Below, piece by piece: positions 27,118 through 36,750 of a DNA stretch of 64,000 nt. The translations under genes and the position numbers were made by a program. The stretch is from Pseudoalteromonas luteoviolacea (GTDB lineage Bacteria > Pseudomonadota > Gammaproteobacteria > Enterobacterales > Alteromonadaceae), in contig NZ_MAUJ01000003.1 in NCBI RefSeq assembly GCF_001696455.1, positions 76,735 through 140,734 of the forward strand. Reading direction: 5' to 3'. Every line of letters begins with the position of its first letter. Position 1 is the stretch's first letter. Under the pieces are notes generated by a model. It was given only the letters and a program-made list of their open reading frames with translations, ran no database searches and was not told the DNA's origin.

Positions 27118-29247
27118 GTGAGCCTTTTCCAAACTAGATTTAAGCTAAGCCTGATTAGTGTAGCCATCAGCGCATTTTGCCCTTGGGCAGTCGCGAGTGA
27201 GCAAAATATTGAACAAATCAGCGTTTGGAGTACACAAGTAAAATCCTCAGCCCCATACCTGCAAGGTCAAGAGATCGCAGACAAACAAGCAGATCACATC
27301 TCGGATCTATTGAGAACGATCCCAGGCGTCGATGTAGGTGGCGCGCACTCTTTAAATCAACGCATCACAATCAGAAGCCTTGATGATAAAGACCTGAAGG
27401 TGACAATAGACGGGGCCTCTCAAAACGCCTATATGTACCACCATATGGGAAATCTACAGGTCCATGCCGACATATTAAAATCTGTAGAAATTCACACCGG
27501 CACCAACTCTGTCGAAAATGGCGGATTGGGTGGCGCTGTCAGGTTTACCACCAAACAAGCCAAAGATCTATTGCAGCAAGGAGAGCAATTCGGCGCCCGA
27601 CTCAGCGCTGCGACCGGCGACAACTCAGGCCAACAATTTTCATTTACAGGCTTTGGTCAGCTGACAGGTGAACTAGATTTTTTGATTTATTTCAATGACG
27701 TCAACAAGGATAATTTTAAGGTTGGTGGAGACCAAATTCTTGATGAAAATGGCAAAGTCGAGCCCGACACCGATGGTACAGTGCGGGGTCTAGCCGGTGA
27801 TGTGAAAGACACTCTGATTAAGTTTGGATGGGATATAAACCAGCAACAGCGCCTGTCGATTGGCTATGAGCAATATGAAGACAGCGGTGACTATAGCTAC
27901 CGCCCTGATATGGGCATGTCGACAGACGTAACGATCGCCACTGGCACACACACACCCTTAACTTGGCCGACAAAATTTACCCGAGACACTTTAACTCTTA
28001 GTTATGAGCTTAATTTTGGCCACGCTTCGACACTGACGGCCAATCTTTTTGATAATGTCAGTGAGCTGTACAGAGACGAATCAGGCTGGGGACTCTCAGG
28101 CAACCCAAGATATACTCGCTTTATTGGCCAAGTAAACGGTGAAGCTCAAAATTCAGGGTTTAACCTGCTGGCACAAAGTGTTTTTGATACTTCACTTTTA
28201 AACCAAGAAACACACACAGTTACCTACGGTATAGACCACATAAAACACCAAACCAAGTATCACTTCTCTCCAACTCAAGGGCAAGCACTCAGCGCTCAAG
28301 AAGAAGCCAAATCAACCGCTTTTTTTATACAAAACCGTATTGATTTAACAAGCGAATTAGCAGTTGTTCCAGGTGTTCGCTTTGAACAAGCCGATGTCAA
28401 ATCAGCTGTCCTTGATAACAATTTCAACCACACAACTTTTGCATTGGCGGGCTTGTACCAACTAACCCCAGATCTGCTCATTAAAATGAGTACAACGGAA
28501 CTATTTAAAGCCCCAGAGTTGAGCGAAGTTTTTACGGGAGCGGGACTGGGCGCAAAGCCAAACTCTGATTTAAAAGCAGAAACCGGTATCAATACAGAGA
28601 TCTCCATCGCCTACCAATATTCCGCGGATTCAGGCCGTTATAACCTAGGTGCAACTTATTTTGAGACCCGCATTGAAGATTACATTCATGATTACGTGCC
28701 TTACCCCAATGGTGGCCCAAGAGATACTTATAAACAAAATATTGGTCACTTAGCCATTGACGGCTATGAAGCATACATGAGCTTTGATGCTGGCCAATTG
28801 GAAATGACTCTAAACTACTCATCTTCAAGTAGTGAGCTAGATGCTTTTGATACTTATGAAGCCCTCTACGATGGTGCACGCATAGATCGTGAACAAGGCG
28901 ATACCCTTGCATTCAACCTGCATTATGAAATGCTCAATTTTCCGCTTCACTTCAATTGGGAAGTGCATAAAGTCAAAAGCTTGAGCGCTGGACTAGATTT
29001 AGACGGGCGTGCGAGATTAGACAATTCAAAACCGGGCTTTACAGTTCACAATATCGTCGCTGTATGGCAGCCTAAACTTGTGAGTGGGCTGGAACTACGA
29101 ATAGGCGTAGACAACCTTTTTGATAAGTATTACGCCTCTCAATCCTCAAGAACCGGACTTGGGAACCACCCTGTATTCGGCGAGCTTTTCTTATTGGATT
29201 ATGAGCCAGGTAGAAATATCAAGGTTTCTGTTTCATACCACTTTTAA
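27118..29247 (+). CDS. TonB-dependent receptor (iron/heme type)
   Basis: 709 aa from a GTG at 27118 with GGAGAG upstream. A signal peptide (ending A-V-A-S) precedes the plug domain (about 35-150, with L-L-R-T-I-P-G-V-D-V-G-G and R-I-T-I-R-S-L). A 22-strand-type barrel follows and ends in V-S-V-S-Y-H-F. In the barrel, L-F-K-A-P-E-L-S-E-V-F and N-S-D-L-K-A-E-T-G resemble the FRAP and NPNL boxes of heme/hemoglobin receptors, which points to heme but does not prove it. The Fur box and divergent AraC gene support iron control. A terminator follows at 29272. Confidence 0.9.
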   Translation: MSLFQTRFKLSLISVAISAFCPWAVASEQNIEQISVWSTQVKSSAPYLQGQEIADKQADHISDLLRTIPGVDVGGAHSLNQRITIRSLDDKDLKVTIDGASQNAYMYHHMGNLQVHADILKSVEIHTGTNSVENGGLGGAVRFTTKQAKDLLQQGEQFGARLSAATGDNSGQQFSFTGFGQLTGELDFLIYFNDVNKDNFKVGGDQILDENGKVEPDTDGTVRGLAGDVKDTLIKFGWDINQQQRLSIGYEQYEDSGDYSYRPDMGMSTDVTIATGTHTPLTWPTKFTRDTLTLSYELNFGHASTLTANLFDNVSELYRDESGWGLSGNPRYTRFIGQVNGEAQNSGFNLLAQSVFDTSLLNQETHTVTYGIDHIKHQTKYHFSPTQGQALSAQEEAKSTAFFIQNRIDLTSELAVVPGVRFEQADVKSAVLDNNFNHTTFALAGLYQLTPDLLIKMSTTELFKAPELSEVFTGAGLGAKPNSDLKAETGINTEISIAYQYSADSGRYNLGATYFETRIEDYIHDYVPYPNGGPRDTYKQNIGHLAIDGYEAYMSFDAGQLEMTLNYSSSSSELDAFDTYEALYDGARIDREQGDTLAFNLHYEMLNFPLHFNWEVHKVKSLSAGLDLDGRARLDNSKPGFTVHNIVAVWQPKLVSGLELRIGVDNLFDKYYASQSSRTGLGNHPVFGELFLLDYEPGRNIKVSVSYHF

Positions 29248-29271
29248 TTTATAAACAGCGTATTTGCAAAT

Positions 29272-29295
29272 AAGGCATATTTTTATATGCCTTTT
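29272..29295 (+). terminator. intrinsic terminator after TonB receptor
   Basis: AAGGCATAT (29272-29280), loop TTTT, ATATGCCTT (29285-29293), then TT. Confidence 0.7.
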
Positions 29296-29440
29296 AAAAG
29301 AGCGGGCAATAAGCCAGCTCTCTTTTAATATCCTGTTGAAGCCGCTCTTCGTTAAATTCTCCGTGTAATCACTTGTAATTTTCGCTATTAACAAAACATG
29401 TGAAAATGTTAATGCAATTTAAAAACCGTCAGAGAATTTT

Positions 29441-31498
29441 ATGCCCCGTAATTACCCTATTGTCTTGAGATGGCTACTCAAAAAGTGGCCATGGATTATA
29501 TCCGCAGTCATTGTCATTACCGTGACTTCTTTTGCCTTTCGCGCGATCACAGCACTCAGCGAATTAAAGTATGGCCTTACCCCACCCACGCTGCCTAAAT
29601 ATCAGCATTTAGATACCCAATTTCTTAATCAAAATGGTTGGCTACCTGAAGGTAAAAATTACGATCATAAATGGCCTTACCATGCGTCACAGGGCACGGC
29701 AACGCTGCCCATTCCCTATGAATGGTTAGCAGCACTTGAAGCACCTAAAAGTGTCCCGTGGTTCATATTATTCTCAGCAGAAAAAACCTTTTTATCTGAG
29801 TACATATACCGCCTAGGGTTTATAAATTTAAACGATGCAAATACGCCTTACTCATCTAAACAGCAACTGCCTCTGGGTTTAGCGAAAACCGCCAGTATCA
29901 ATATGCCGGGGTTGGACCGCAAAGCCACCGCCATTGGCTTCACCTGCACGGCATGCCATACCGGGCAATTCACATATGACAATACTCGCTATGTGGTAGA
30001 TGGTGGTCCCGCCATGACCGACTTGGGACTATTGACGCAATCGCTTGGTGCCGCGATTGGTCAAACCGTACTCTCCAGTAAACTCGCCCCATTTGATGGC
30101 CGTTTTGAGCGTTTTGCACGTAAAGTGTTGGGCAGTAACTACAACGTTGTCAGCAAAGCAAAACTAAAAAGTGCGCTACAAGATACTGTTGCTCAGCTCG
30201 CCAAAGGACAAGATACAATCAACGTAACCGAAGGGTTTACTCGCCTTGATGCGCTCAACCGAATCGGAAATAAAGTGTTTGCAGACAATATGGACCGTCC
30301 TGAAAACTATAACCCAATCGAGGCGCCTGTAAACTACCCGCATATTTGGACAACTTCTTGGTTTGATTGGGTGCAATACGATGGTTCCATAATGCAGCCT
30401 CTCATTAGAAATGCTGGTGAAGCGCTTGGTGTAGAGGCATTTGTTGATATGCAGATCCCCACCAATTCTTTGCAACAAGCAGCCACTTTTTCGAGTTCAA
30501 TTCCGATAGAAACACTTTATCAACTCGAAAAGTGGTTGGCAGGTGACTATCCACTGCAAGACTATCAACCCGGTGAGTTAGGTAAGATAACCGGTTTGAA
30601 GGCACCTAAATGGCCACAAAGCCTCCCTAATATTAATCATAAGTTGGTTGAAAAAGGTAAGCGCCTTTATGTAGATAATTGCCAAGGCTGTCACCTTCCG
30701 ACAATGGATACCCCTGAATTTTGGGCAAAGCATTGGAGTCAAATTGAATACGAGCAAGACGGACAGGTAAAGCAAACAGAGAGAAAATACTTACGCCTTA
30801 CGATGATTGACGTAAATGAAATTGGGACAGATCCAGCACAAGCACAGGTTCTTTTGGACCGCACTGTAAATACAAAGGACCTCGGACTGAACACCGATTT
30901 GTGTGTGCCTGTAAATAAAAATCAAAAAACTGCACTCATGCAATCGAAACTACAGTTTGTTAACGTTCAAGACAGTGCAACCAACAATTTCGCTTTAGCC
31001 CTTGGTGCCGTTGTGGAACAAACCAATCAACAATGGTTTGCACAGAATTACACTTCTCAAGCTGCGCAACCTCGCTTGGAAGGTGGCAGACCTAACTGCT
31101 TGCGCAATGGCGCTGGCTACAAAGCCCGTCCACTCAATGGTATTTGGGCAACCGCGCCTTATCTGCATAATGGTTCTGTACCTAATTTATATAGTTTACT
31201 CTCTGAGCCATCAAGTAGACCAACATTTGTTGAACTAGGCAGCTTAGCATTTGACCCAATCAATGTTGGTATAGTACAGAGCAAGCAGGTTATTAAAATG
31301 AATAACCAATCCAACGCATTACCAGCAAACCAGACTGACGATTATCAAGGTGGTTTTTTCATCCTTGATACAAGACAAGCTGGAAACCTAAATACAGGTC
31401 ATGCATTTACAAATGACCCTACTGTTCAAGGGAAAATTGGCAGAAAGCTAAACCATGACGAAAAGATGGCACTCATTGAATATCTAAAAACGCTATAA
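29441..31498 (+). CDS. RoxA-like di-heme cytochrome c
   Basis: 685 aa. An N-terminal signal/anchor (about residues 14-35, W-P-W-I-I-S-A-V-I-V-I-T-V) puts the rest in the periplasm. Two c-type heme motifs are visible: C-T-A-C-H near residue 168 and C-Q-G-C-H near residue 414. The spacing and length match the large di-heme cytochromes related to RoxA (rubber oxygenase) and to cytochrome c peroxidase/MauG rather than the short CcpA type. Late motifs are N-C-L-R-N-G-A-G-Y-K-A-R-P-L-N-G-I-W-A-T and Y-L-H-N-G-S-V-P-N-L. It lies 193 bp after the TonB receptor beyond a terminator, so it is probably separate. Whether it is an oxygenase or peroxidase is open. Confidence 0.78.
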   Translation: MPRNYPIVLRWLLKKWPWIISAVIVITVTSFAFRAITALSELKYGLTPPTLPKYQHLDTQFLNQNGWLPEGKNYDHKWPYHASQGTATLPIPYEWLAALEAPKSVPWFILFSAEKTFLSEYIYRLGFINLNDANTPYSSKQQLPLGLAKTASINMPGLDRKATAIGFTCTACHTGQFTYDNTRYVVDGGPAMTDLGLLTQSLGAAIGQTVLSSKLAPFDGRFERFARKVLGSNYNVVSKAKLKSALQDTVAQLAKGQDTINVTEGFTRLDALNRIGNKVFADNMDRPENYNPIEAPVNYPHIWTTSWFDWVQYDGSIMQPLIRNAGEALGVEAFVDMQIPTNSLQQAATFSSSIPIETLYQLEKWLAGDYPLQDYQPGELGKITGLKAPKWPQSLPNINHKLVEKGKRLYVDNCQGCHLPTMDTPEFWAKHWSQIEYEQDGQVKQTERKYLRLTMIDVNEIGTDPAQAQVLLDRTVNTKDLGLNTDLCVPVNKNQKTALMQSKLQFVNVQDSATNNFALALGAVVEQTNQQWFAQNYTSQAAQPRLEGGRPNCLRNGAGYKARPLNGIWATAPYLHNGSVPNLYSLLSEPSSRPTFVELGSLAFDPINVGIVQSKQVIKMNNQSNALPANQTDDYQGGFFILDTRQAGNLNTGHAFTNDPTVQGKIGRKLNHDEKMALIEYLKTL

Positions 31499-31666
31499 AA
31501 AAGGTGGGGGGTGTGCACATTCGTTCACGCCCCTAATTCCGCTATCTAATCTGATTAAAAAGCTTTTACTCAAATTTCTTTTTAGCTCCGCACTTTTTTG
31601 GTCAAAAAACAAACTAAACGTCACCTTCATGCGTATATGGACAATAGCCATCGGGTTGGAGGTACT

Positions 31667-32125
31667 ATGAACCATTATGTAATCAAAGGGCACGACTACG
31701 ACGCCTTTCGCGACGCCCAAGACGAACTTGTCGACTTAAGCGTAGACACAGAAGATATCAGCGCTATTTGCGACAGTAACACGCACCCCCTTCATGACTT
31801 TTTAACTAACCATGTAGTGAAAATTATTAAGTCAGAATGTGTGTTCTTAGCTGTTTTAGCTGTTAGCGCGTATTTTGCGGTGAGCTTGGCAGCAATTCCT
31901 GTGACAGCAATCATCGTCGCCACGGTCATACTAGGCATGTTCAGTATCTGGGTCAGTGGTATGATTGGCTCTGATCTAGTGAGATATTATTCTCTTTGCA
32001 AAGCAACAACACTAGGTGAAAAGCACCCACTCGTTTTGCACGTTGAAATCGAAGACAATCAAAGTGATATACTTAAAAAGGTTGTCGCAAAAAGACCACA
32101 GTTACAAATGCAGAAAGTCTATTAG
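31667..32125 (+). CDS. small membrane protein with two TM segments
   Basis: 152 aa from the ATG at 31667, chosen because GGAGG lies immediately upstream; a longer frame extends 23 codons further up. The N-terminal part (about 1-50) is soluble, starting M-N-H-Y-V-I-K-G-H-D-Y-D-A. Two membrane helices follow (about 62-80 and 85-105, with G-M-I-G-S-D-L), then a soluble charged tail. The arrangement recalls stress-induced 'heat induced/17M-like' membrane proteins with a glycine-zipper-like hairpin, but that is only a resemblance. It is convergent with the following lipoprotein gene. Confidence 0.68.
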   Translation: MNHYVIKGHDYDAFRDAQDELVDLSVDTEDISAICDSNTHPLHDFLTNHVVKIIKSECVFLAVLAVSAYFAVSLAAIPVTAIIVATVILGMFSIWVSGMIGSDLVRYYSLCKATTLGEKHPLVLHVEIEDNQSDILKKVVAKRPQLQMQKVY

Positions 32126-32169
32126 GACAGCTATAAAGCGGTGAGATATTGATCTAAAGCCAGACATGC

Positions 32170-32189
32170 GGAGCCCACACACGGGCTCC
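32170..32189. terminator. hairpin between convergent genes
   Basis: GGAGCCC (32170-32176) and GGGCTCC (32183-32189) with an outer ACAT/ATGT pair. It lies between convergent stops. No U-run. Confidence 0.45.
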
Positions 32190-32205
32190 AATGTGTGCGT
32201 TACTA

Positions 32206-33993
32206 CTATTGTGTAGACGTTTCTTTTTGGTCAGTGAGTGCTAATTCAGCTTTGCGCGCATCTAGAAATGCTTCATATTGCTGTTGCATTAACGCAATAT
32301 CAATAACCACTACAGATTCCCAACTCTCGCCAAAATCATCGGTCTTGACGACTTGCCCCTGCTCACATAAAAAGAATAATACTGCGCCCTGAGTCAGTTC
32401 AGGCAGTAATGTTGTACAGTTAGACTTGACTTCACCATGAGACTGCCAATTAAACTTTTTGCCTTGTTTATTTAACGAGGCTGAGATAACTCGGAGTTTC
32501 TTTTTTCCTTTCTTTTTATTCTCTTTTACTCGACCAACTGACACGATGCGATTGCCTGAAATCAATGCAGGTAAACTAGCATCAGTCTTATGATCACCAA
32601 AAAAGCTCAAAGAGCGATCGATTGTGTGCCAACTTTTACCATAGTCAACAGATACGACCTGATCACCAATGCCATCCCATTGACTAACTTCAAGTGCTAC
32701 AAGCTCACCGGTTTTTAATTGCGAAAACTTCTTGAAGCTCTCATATTTTGCTGACTTCCATTGTCCTGATGCCTCGTTGTAAGTCAGCAACTTGTTATCA
32801 TTGATCACCTTAAGTTCACCAGCGTCATCAAAAAAGACAAATAGACCGCCATTTTGAACAAGCCAATTGTGCCCGTCTTTCTTTTTAAATGAGCCTATTT
32901 TCTGCCAGCCTTTGTCCAATTCAACAAATCTGTACAAAGAGTGCTGCTTTTCAGAGCTTGTCAATGCATAACCAAAGCGGTCATCACTTCCTAACCAGAC
33001 AAAGGCTTCCGTTGCAGAAATCGGTTGGTGTTGCAACCAGCTACCATCTTGTGATTGAGAAAATAAAACCCCCCTTTCACTGCCAATGAGCAAAGTATCA
33101 TTTATTTGGCCGCTTGCTGTAAGCTGAGATGCCGTTGGTAACGATTGTGTCTCTACATTGCCCGCGGAGTCTACTAAGTGCAATTTTCCAAACCGTGCAG
33201 CAAGCACATTGTAATCGCTACCTCTCACTGAGATGGCTTCATCGCCATAAGCATTCGCGCGAGACAAAGCCCCCAACTGGTTTCTTAATTTTGAAAATGG
33301 ATCATCTTTCCAAGAGTTGACCTGTGATAAATCAAGCGAATTATATAGATTTTGATAGTGATGATTTACAAAAGGCGCTAGCGCTGTGCTTTCTTCTAAA
33401 CGAGTTACGTATGCGCGTTGTTCTGTTTTATTGCTCCAGAACGAGGCTTTTTTGGTATCAAGTAGCGGCTGAAAAACCAGCGTACCTAGGTTCGTTAACT
33501 GGGCGTTTTTTACTTGAAATACACCTGCAGACTGAAACACTGGCATGTTTATCCAAGAAGACATGTTTCCGTCACTGTAAAAGCTGTATAACAAAGAAAT
33601 AATGTACTCACCTTCGGGCATTGCACCCACAAAGACCTGACTATCTACAGTCCCTTTTGAGTTAGCCCTTAAGCTGTAATAGTCATGTTCCCAGTCAACC
33701 TTTTCAGGGTCAAATTTTTTACCGTTTTTCTTCGCTTTCTCTTTTGCTTTTTGAATGGCAGCTTGTTTACGCTGTTCTTCATTATCTATACGAATGACAA
33801 TGACCTCGTCCCAGTTTTTATGAAGGCTGGCGAGGCGATCTGTATTATTCACCAACTCAAGCGCCACAACTCCCTGTCCGGCCTGCAAAGGCTTATTATC
33901 GTTTATTCTCGTGCTATGAATAGTCGATTGACAACCAACCATAAAAACACACAGCAGTGTTACCAAAAAGACATTTATATAAATTCGTTTCAT
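32206..33993 (-). CDS. lipoprotein with BNR/Asp-box beta-propeller
   Basis: 595 aa. The signal peptide MKRIYINVFLVTLLCVFMVG ends in a lipobox cysteine (V-G-C), so it is a lipoprotein. After a lipid-anchored linker and a beta-rich part (about 40-180), the C-terminal ~350 residues look like a propeller. Asp-box motifs S-V-D-Y-G-K-S-W (near residue 447) and K-T-D-D-F-G-E-S-W (near 551) are seen. Such motifs occur in sialidases, Vps10/photosystem-assembly and other propellers; no sialidase catalytic arginine triad was identified. GGAAG precedes the ATG. Function unknown. It is monocistronic. Confidence 0.8.
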   Translation of the reverse strand: MKRIYINVFLVTLLCVFMVGCQSTIHSTRINDNKPLQAGQGVVALELVNNTDRLASLHKNWDEVIVIRIDNEEQRKQAAIQKAKEKAKKNGKKFDPEKVDWEHDYYSLRANSKGTVDSQVFVGAMPEGEYIISLLYSFYSDGNMSSWINMPVFQSAGVFQVKNAQLTNLGTLVFQPLLDTKKASFWSNKTEQRAYVTRLEESTALAPFVNHHYQNLYNSLDLSQVNSWKDDPFSKLRNQLGALSRANAYGDEAISVRGSDYNVLAARFGKLHLVDSAGNVETQSLPTASQLTASGQINDTLLIGSERGVLFSQSQDGSWLQHQPISATEAFVWLGSDDRFGYALTSSEKQHSLYRFVELDKGWQKIGSFKKKDGHNWLVQNGGLFVFFDDAGELKVINDNKLLTYNEASGQWKSAKYESFKKFSQLKTGELVALEVSQWDGIGDQVVSVDYGKSWHTIDRSLSFFGDHKTDASLPALISGNRIVSVGRVKENKKKGKKKLRVISASLNKQGKKFNWQSHGEVKSNCTTLLPELTQGAVLFFLCEQGQVVKTDDFGESWESVVVIDIALMQQQYEAFLDARKAELALTDQKETSTQ

Positions 33994-34774
33994 CTTGATT
34001 ATTCTTCCATTTTTACTTAATGAAGTAACTCACATCAGAGCGTGTCCTGCTGCCCTGTTAACCAACCCTTATGTTAAACAAACTGCTCCCGTTCCACAAA
34101 ACTTTTAACCGTCAGATTGGATTTAAAGCTTTTAATAAACAATCATTTAAAATATTTGATCAATTGAAAAAGCAAAATAGCGCTAAATATATGGCAATCA
34201 CTGTGTGCTGTTGAGCTAAACGCTTTTTTACCTAAAATCAGAGCATCACGCAAATAGTACGAAAGATCCCCATGCATCCAATGTGTCTCTATAGGTACCT
34301 TTCGCATAGAGTACGGATTGCTGCCTATTAAGTGTGTATATATCGTTTCTAAATCAAACTTTTAAAATTTTACCCAGAATCACCAGTATGGTGTGTTTGA
34401 TATTAATCCTGGCGGGGCTTCTTATCTACTTAGAACGCTGAATAAAGAAGAGTACCCCGTCAAGGAAAGCCAAAGGCGTTGAAATTACGTCTGATTTATT
34501 TTCGACTACGAAGGCGCTAAAAAATTAAGAGCACAGAGAATAAGTGTAACTATCAAGAAATATGAAAGCCGTATAAAAGCCTGAAATCACCGTTTATTGT
34601 GTTAAGAGAACGAAAATCTCGCAATGATAAAGGTCATTCAACCAACTCATTTTTTGGACATAAACAATTTGGAGTCGAAGGACGGATATGTGCCAACAAC
34701 TGACATTCGTAACGCTCGATTAACGGGAAAAAATTGTGGGCTAAAATTGAGCGAAGCGAATAGCCCGCAAGTTT
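33994..34774. other. non-coding stretch with gene relic
   Basis: No intact gene. It contains the relic at 34369-34584 and, at its right end, the terminator of the following leftward gene. The sequence is AT-rich. Confidence 0.45.
34369..34584 (+). pseudogene. relic of unknown protein
   Basis: In one frame about 70 codons read coherently, e.g. Q-Y-G-V-F-D-I-N-P-G-G-A-S-Y-L-L-R-T-L-N and later F-I-F-D-Y-E-G-A-K-K-L-R-A-Q-R. They are broken by two TGA codons and lack a start. It looks like the leftover of a small gene. The family is not recognised. Confidence 0.35.
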
Positions 34775-34776
34775 TT
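34728..34776. terminator. bidirectional terminator
   Basis: TTGTGGGCTA (34734-34743) pairs with TAGCCCGCAA (34761-34770), with one G-U. An A-run lies on the left and a T-run on the right. It serves the leftward 120-aa gene ending at 34775. Confidence 0.65.
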
Positions 34777-35137
34777 ATCCCTGTTTTTTGCTTGTTAGGT
34801 TACCGTTCCTGAAAACTATACCTTTACTTGATTTTTGCCAGCCATCAATCTCAGGGTGATTGATTAAGTAACCATGAAACCCAAAAATAGAATACTTTTT
34901 ACGGATGCGCTCTGTCCAAAGTACGCCAATTAACGCTCCGATAAAACTTGAACCATAAATGATGTTAACGGCAGTATCGTAATCTGTGTAACCCACAGAA
35001 AATGCCGAGGTTAAGGCAAATAACACTGTGGGCACTAATACTATTTGTAAATAGAAGCTGATAAAGACGCCATAACCAAGTAATGTTATAAATAGTTCAA
35101 ATGGAAAGACTAAAATACTTCTAATTATCTTGAACAA
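34775..35137 (-). CDS. small membrane protein
   Basis: 120 aa from a TTG start at 35135-35137; the strong AGGAGG 8 nt upstream decides this rare start. Three hydrophobic segments (about residues 6-25, 28-50 and 60-78) are followed by a basic soluble tail (R-I-R-K-K-Y-S-I-F-G-F-H-G-Y, then H-P-E-I-D-G-W-Q-K). No family is recognised. It lies in an accessory stretch with gene relics on both sides. Its intact frame, strong ribosome site and own terminator argue that it is a live gene. Confidence 0.6.
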   Translation of the reverse strand: MFKIIRSILVFPFELFITLLGYGVFISFYLQIVLVPTVLFALTSAFSVGYTDYDTAVNIIYGSSFIGALIGVLWTERIRKKYSIFGFHGYLINHPEIDGWQKSSKGIVFRNGNLTSKKQG

Positions 35138-36108
35138 TTTACCACCTCCTTTTGGTAACCTAACAATTTAATATCGACCCATTGGGTCGTTTTTCTACCG
35201 AGCCAAGAGTCATTTTTATCATTGTACCAGTTCTATCACAATAACTAACTTGTTGCTAAAGATATATTTTTAATCATTATAGAAAGGATAAAAACGACCC
35301 AATGAGTCGCTTTCTTCACTATAGAAGGAACACAAAACAACTGAGCATAAGATCAGTGCTTTAAAAATAATATTCTAATGGCCGCTATTCTTTGAGGCAT
35401 TCGACTAAACACGTTTTTGGGCACTTCTGAGTTACGAAGTGCCAACTGTGAAGGCTCTAGACATTTCCGTTTTAGAGAAGTAACAAATTTAGAAAAAACA
35501 CAAATTACTATAAATTATGACAAAACTTGTTTTCTACTTAGCTATTTTTTCACCTAAGCCCCGTCATAATTTTGTTAGACCACCGAACGTTTAGTCACCC
35601 AAAGTCACTTTTCCCTATTTTCTTGATTTATAAAACAGCAAGTGCAACAAAAAATTGTAACCACCTAACTTTCCCCTGATTTGTAAGCAAATAGTCCAAT
35701 TGATAAATACAACTAACCACTAAGATAGACTTAGCAACAACGCTGGTAGGGTTACCCTACGTTTTAAAAGGTCACGTAGATATGGCAGTTATACACAGCA
35801 ATCAACCCGGCAAGCATTGCGGGTTAAGTGGCTTGGGAGGGTAAAGAGCGGCGTCACTATAGCATTAGAGCAAGTGGTCACACAGGTATTTAACAGCGCG
35901 CTGGGAAAAAGCTTAGATACCCAATTTGTTCTTCAGGGGTTTTATAGGTGCTGAGTTGGGCTTTTGAGTAGTGGCAAAAAGCAAAAACAGGCCCAGAAGT
36001 GATGAAATTGTTGTGTTCAGAGAAAGGGGAGAAGAGGTATGTGTCTAAGTACTATAAACATAACACTTCTTCCCTAAAACTTGAGTTAAAAAGTAAGAGG
36101 AAAAACAT
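35138..36108. other. non-coding accessory stretch with inverted repeats
   Basis: It holds an inverted pair of 20-bp repeats (35175-35194 and 35290-35309), a hairpin GTAGGG-TTA-CCCTAC (35746-35760) followed by GTTTT, and a short coherent frame ending near 35950 without a usable start. No gene is supported. Confidence 0.45.
35175..35309. repeat. inverted repeat pair (AAAAACGACCCAATGRGTCG)
   Basis: The arm at 35175-35194, read on the minus strand, and the arm at 35290-35309, read on the plus strand, are nearly identical over 20 bp. Each arm is itself a small hairpin. They flank about 95 bp of AT-rich sequence. Could be a miniature element or a pair of terminators of common origin. Confidence 0.5.
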
Positions 36109-36750
36109 ATGGCTACTCCAAATACAGCATTATGGAACAATGTGACAGGGGTTGATGGTACTTCCCGAACTATAAACTTCTTGGGGGAAGACCTAGGAAC
36201 GGAATGGCATGCGACTAAAAATCCGAAAGGTCCCCGGAATATAAAAAGTGTGCTACGCAGGAATGGACAAATAGATGTGCAAACCACAAAAGGGTTAGGC
36301 GACAGTGTGTATTGGTTACCATGGAGATATGGGTATATGACAAGTGCGACATGGCAGATGATAAAAAACTCAGGATGCAATTTGTTCTTAACATCGAGGT
36401 TTACAGGTTGTAGATTAACCGTGGATTCCGATAGGATAGCACACACTGCGCATTGGGTGTATCCGAAAGGCGATGCAAGTAAACCAGAGCGTAATTCTAG
36501 CGCAGCCCGTGATAGAATCGAAGCAGCACAAATGTCTAGTAATCCATTAGTGATGAATGTCCGTAGGAGAGCATCTTTCACAACCACTAACGTGGGTGGT
36601 GGCAATATTAGTTACGATCAAGGTGCTGCTATTGGAGCTGGTTATAAAGATAAAAATGGTAAGTGGCATGTAAGATTTAGAACTTATGTGAGAAATGGAC
36701 TGGGCGCTAATACAAATTGGGTCACTTTATGGGAGGAACAAAAACACTAA
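36109..36750 (+). CDS. hypothetical protein with possible Cys-His catalytic pair
   Basis: 213 aa from an ATG preceded by AGAGGA. There is no signal peptide. The middle reads F-L-T-S-R-F-T-G-C-R-L-T-V-D (Cys101), followed by I-A-H-T-A-H (His112, His115). A glycine-Cys turn after a hydrophobic strand, with a His 11-14 residues later on the next strand, is the layout of CNF1/BLF1/CheD-type glutamine deamidases. This is a structural analogy, not a detected homology. The remaining sequence is basic and glycine/Asn-rich. Codons AGA, AGG and ATA are commoner than in neighbours, suggesting transfer. It is flanked by gene relics. A toxin-like effector is one possibility. Confidence 0.6.
   Translation: MATPNTALWNNVTGVDGTSRTINFLGEDLGTEWHATKNPKGPRNIKSVLRRNGQIDVQTTKGLGDSVYWLPWRYGYMTSATWQMIKNSGCNLFLTSRFTGCRLTVDSDRIAHTAHWVYPKGDASKPERNSSAARDRIEAAQMSSNPLVMNVRRRASFTTTNVGGGNISYDQGAAIGAGYKDKNGKWHVRFRTYVRNGLGANTNWVTLWEEQKH

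Noticed and set aside
34624..34812. 62-codon plus-strand frame
   Set aside because: It runs through the terminator of the opposite gene and overlaps its 3' end.
35725..35952. Coherent 76-codon plus frame ending in TGA near 35950
   Set aside because: No ATG or GTG with a ribosome site; perhaps a further relic but too short to claim.
36045..36605. 186-codon minus-strand frame opposite the 213-aa gene
   Set aside because: Starts inside non-coding sequence, without ribosome site; a shadow of the plus-strand gene, which has a good one.
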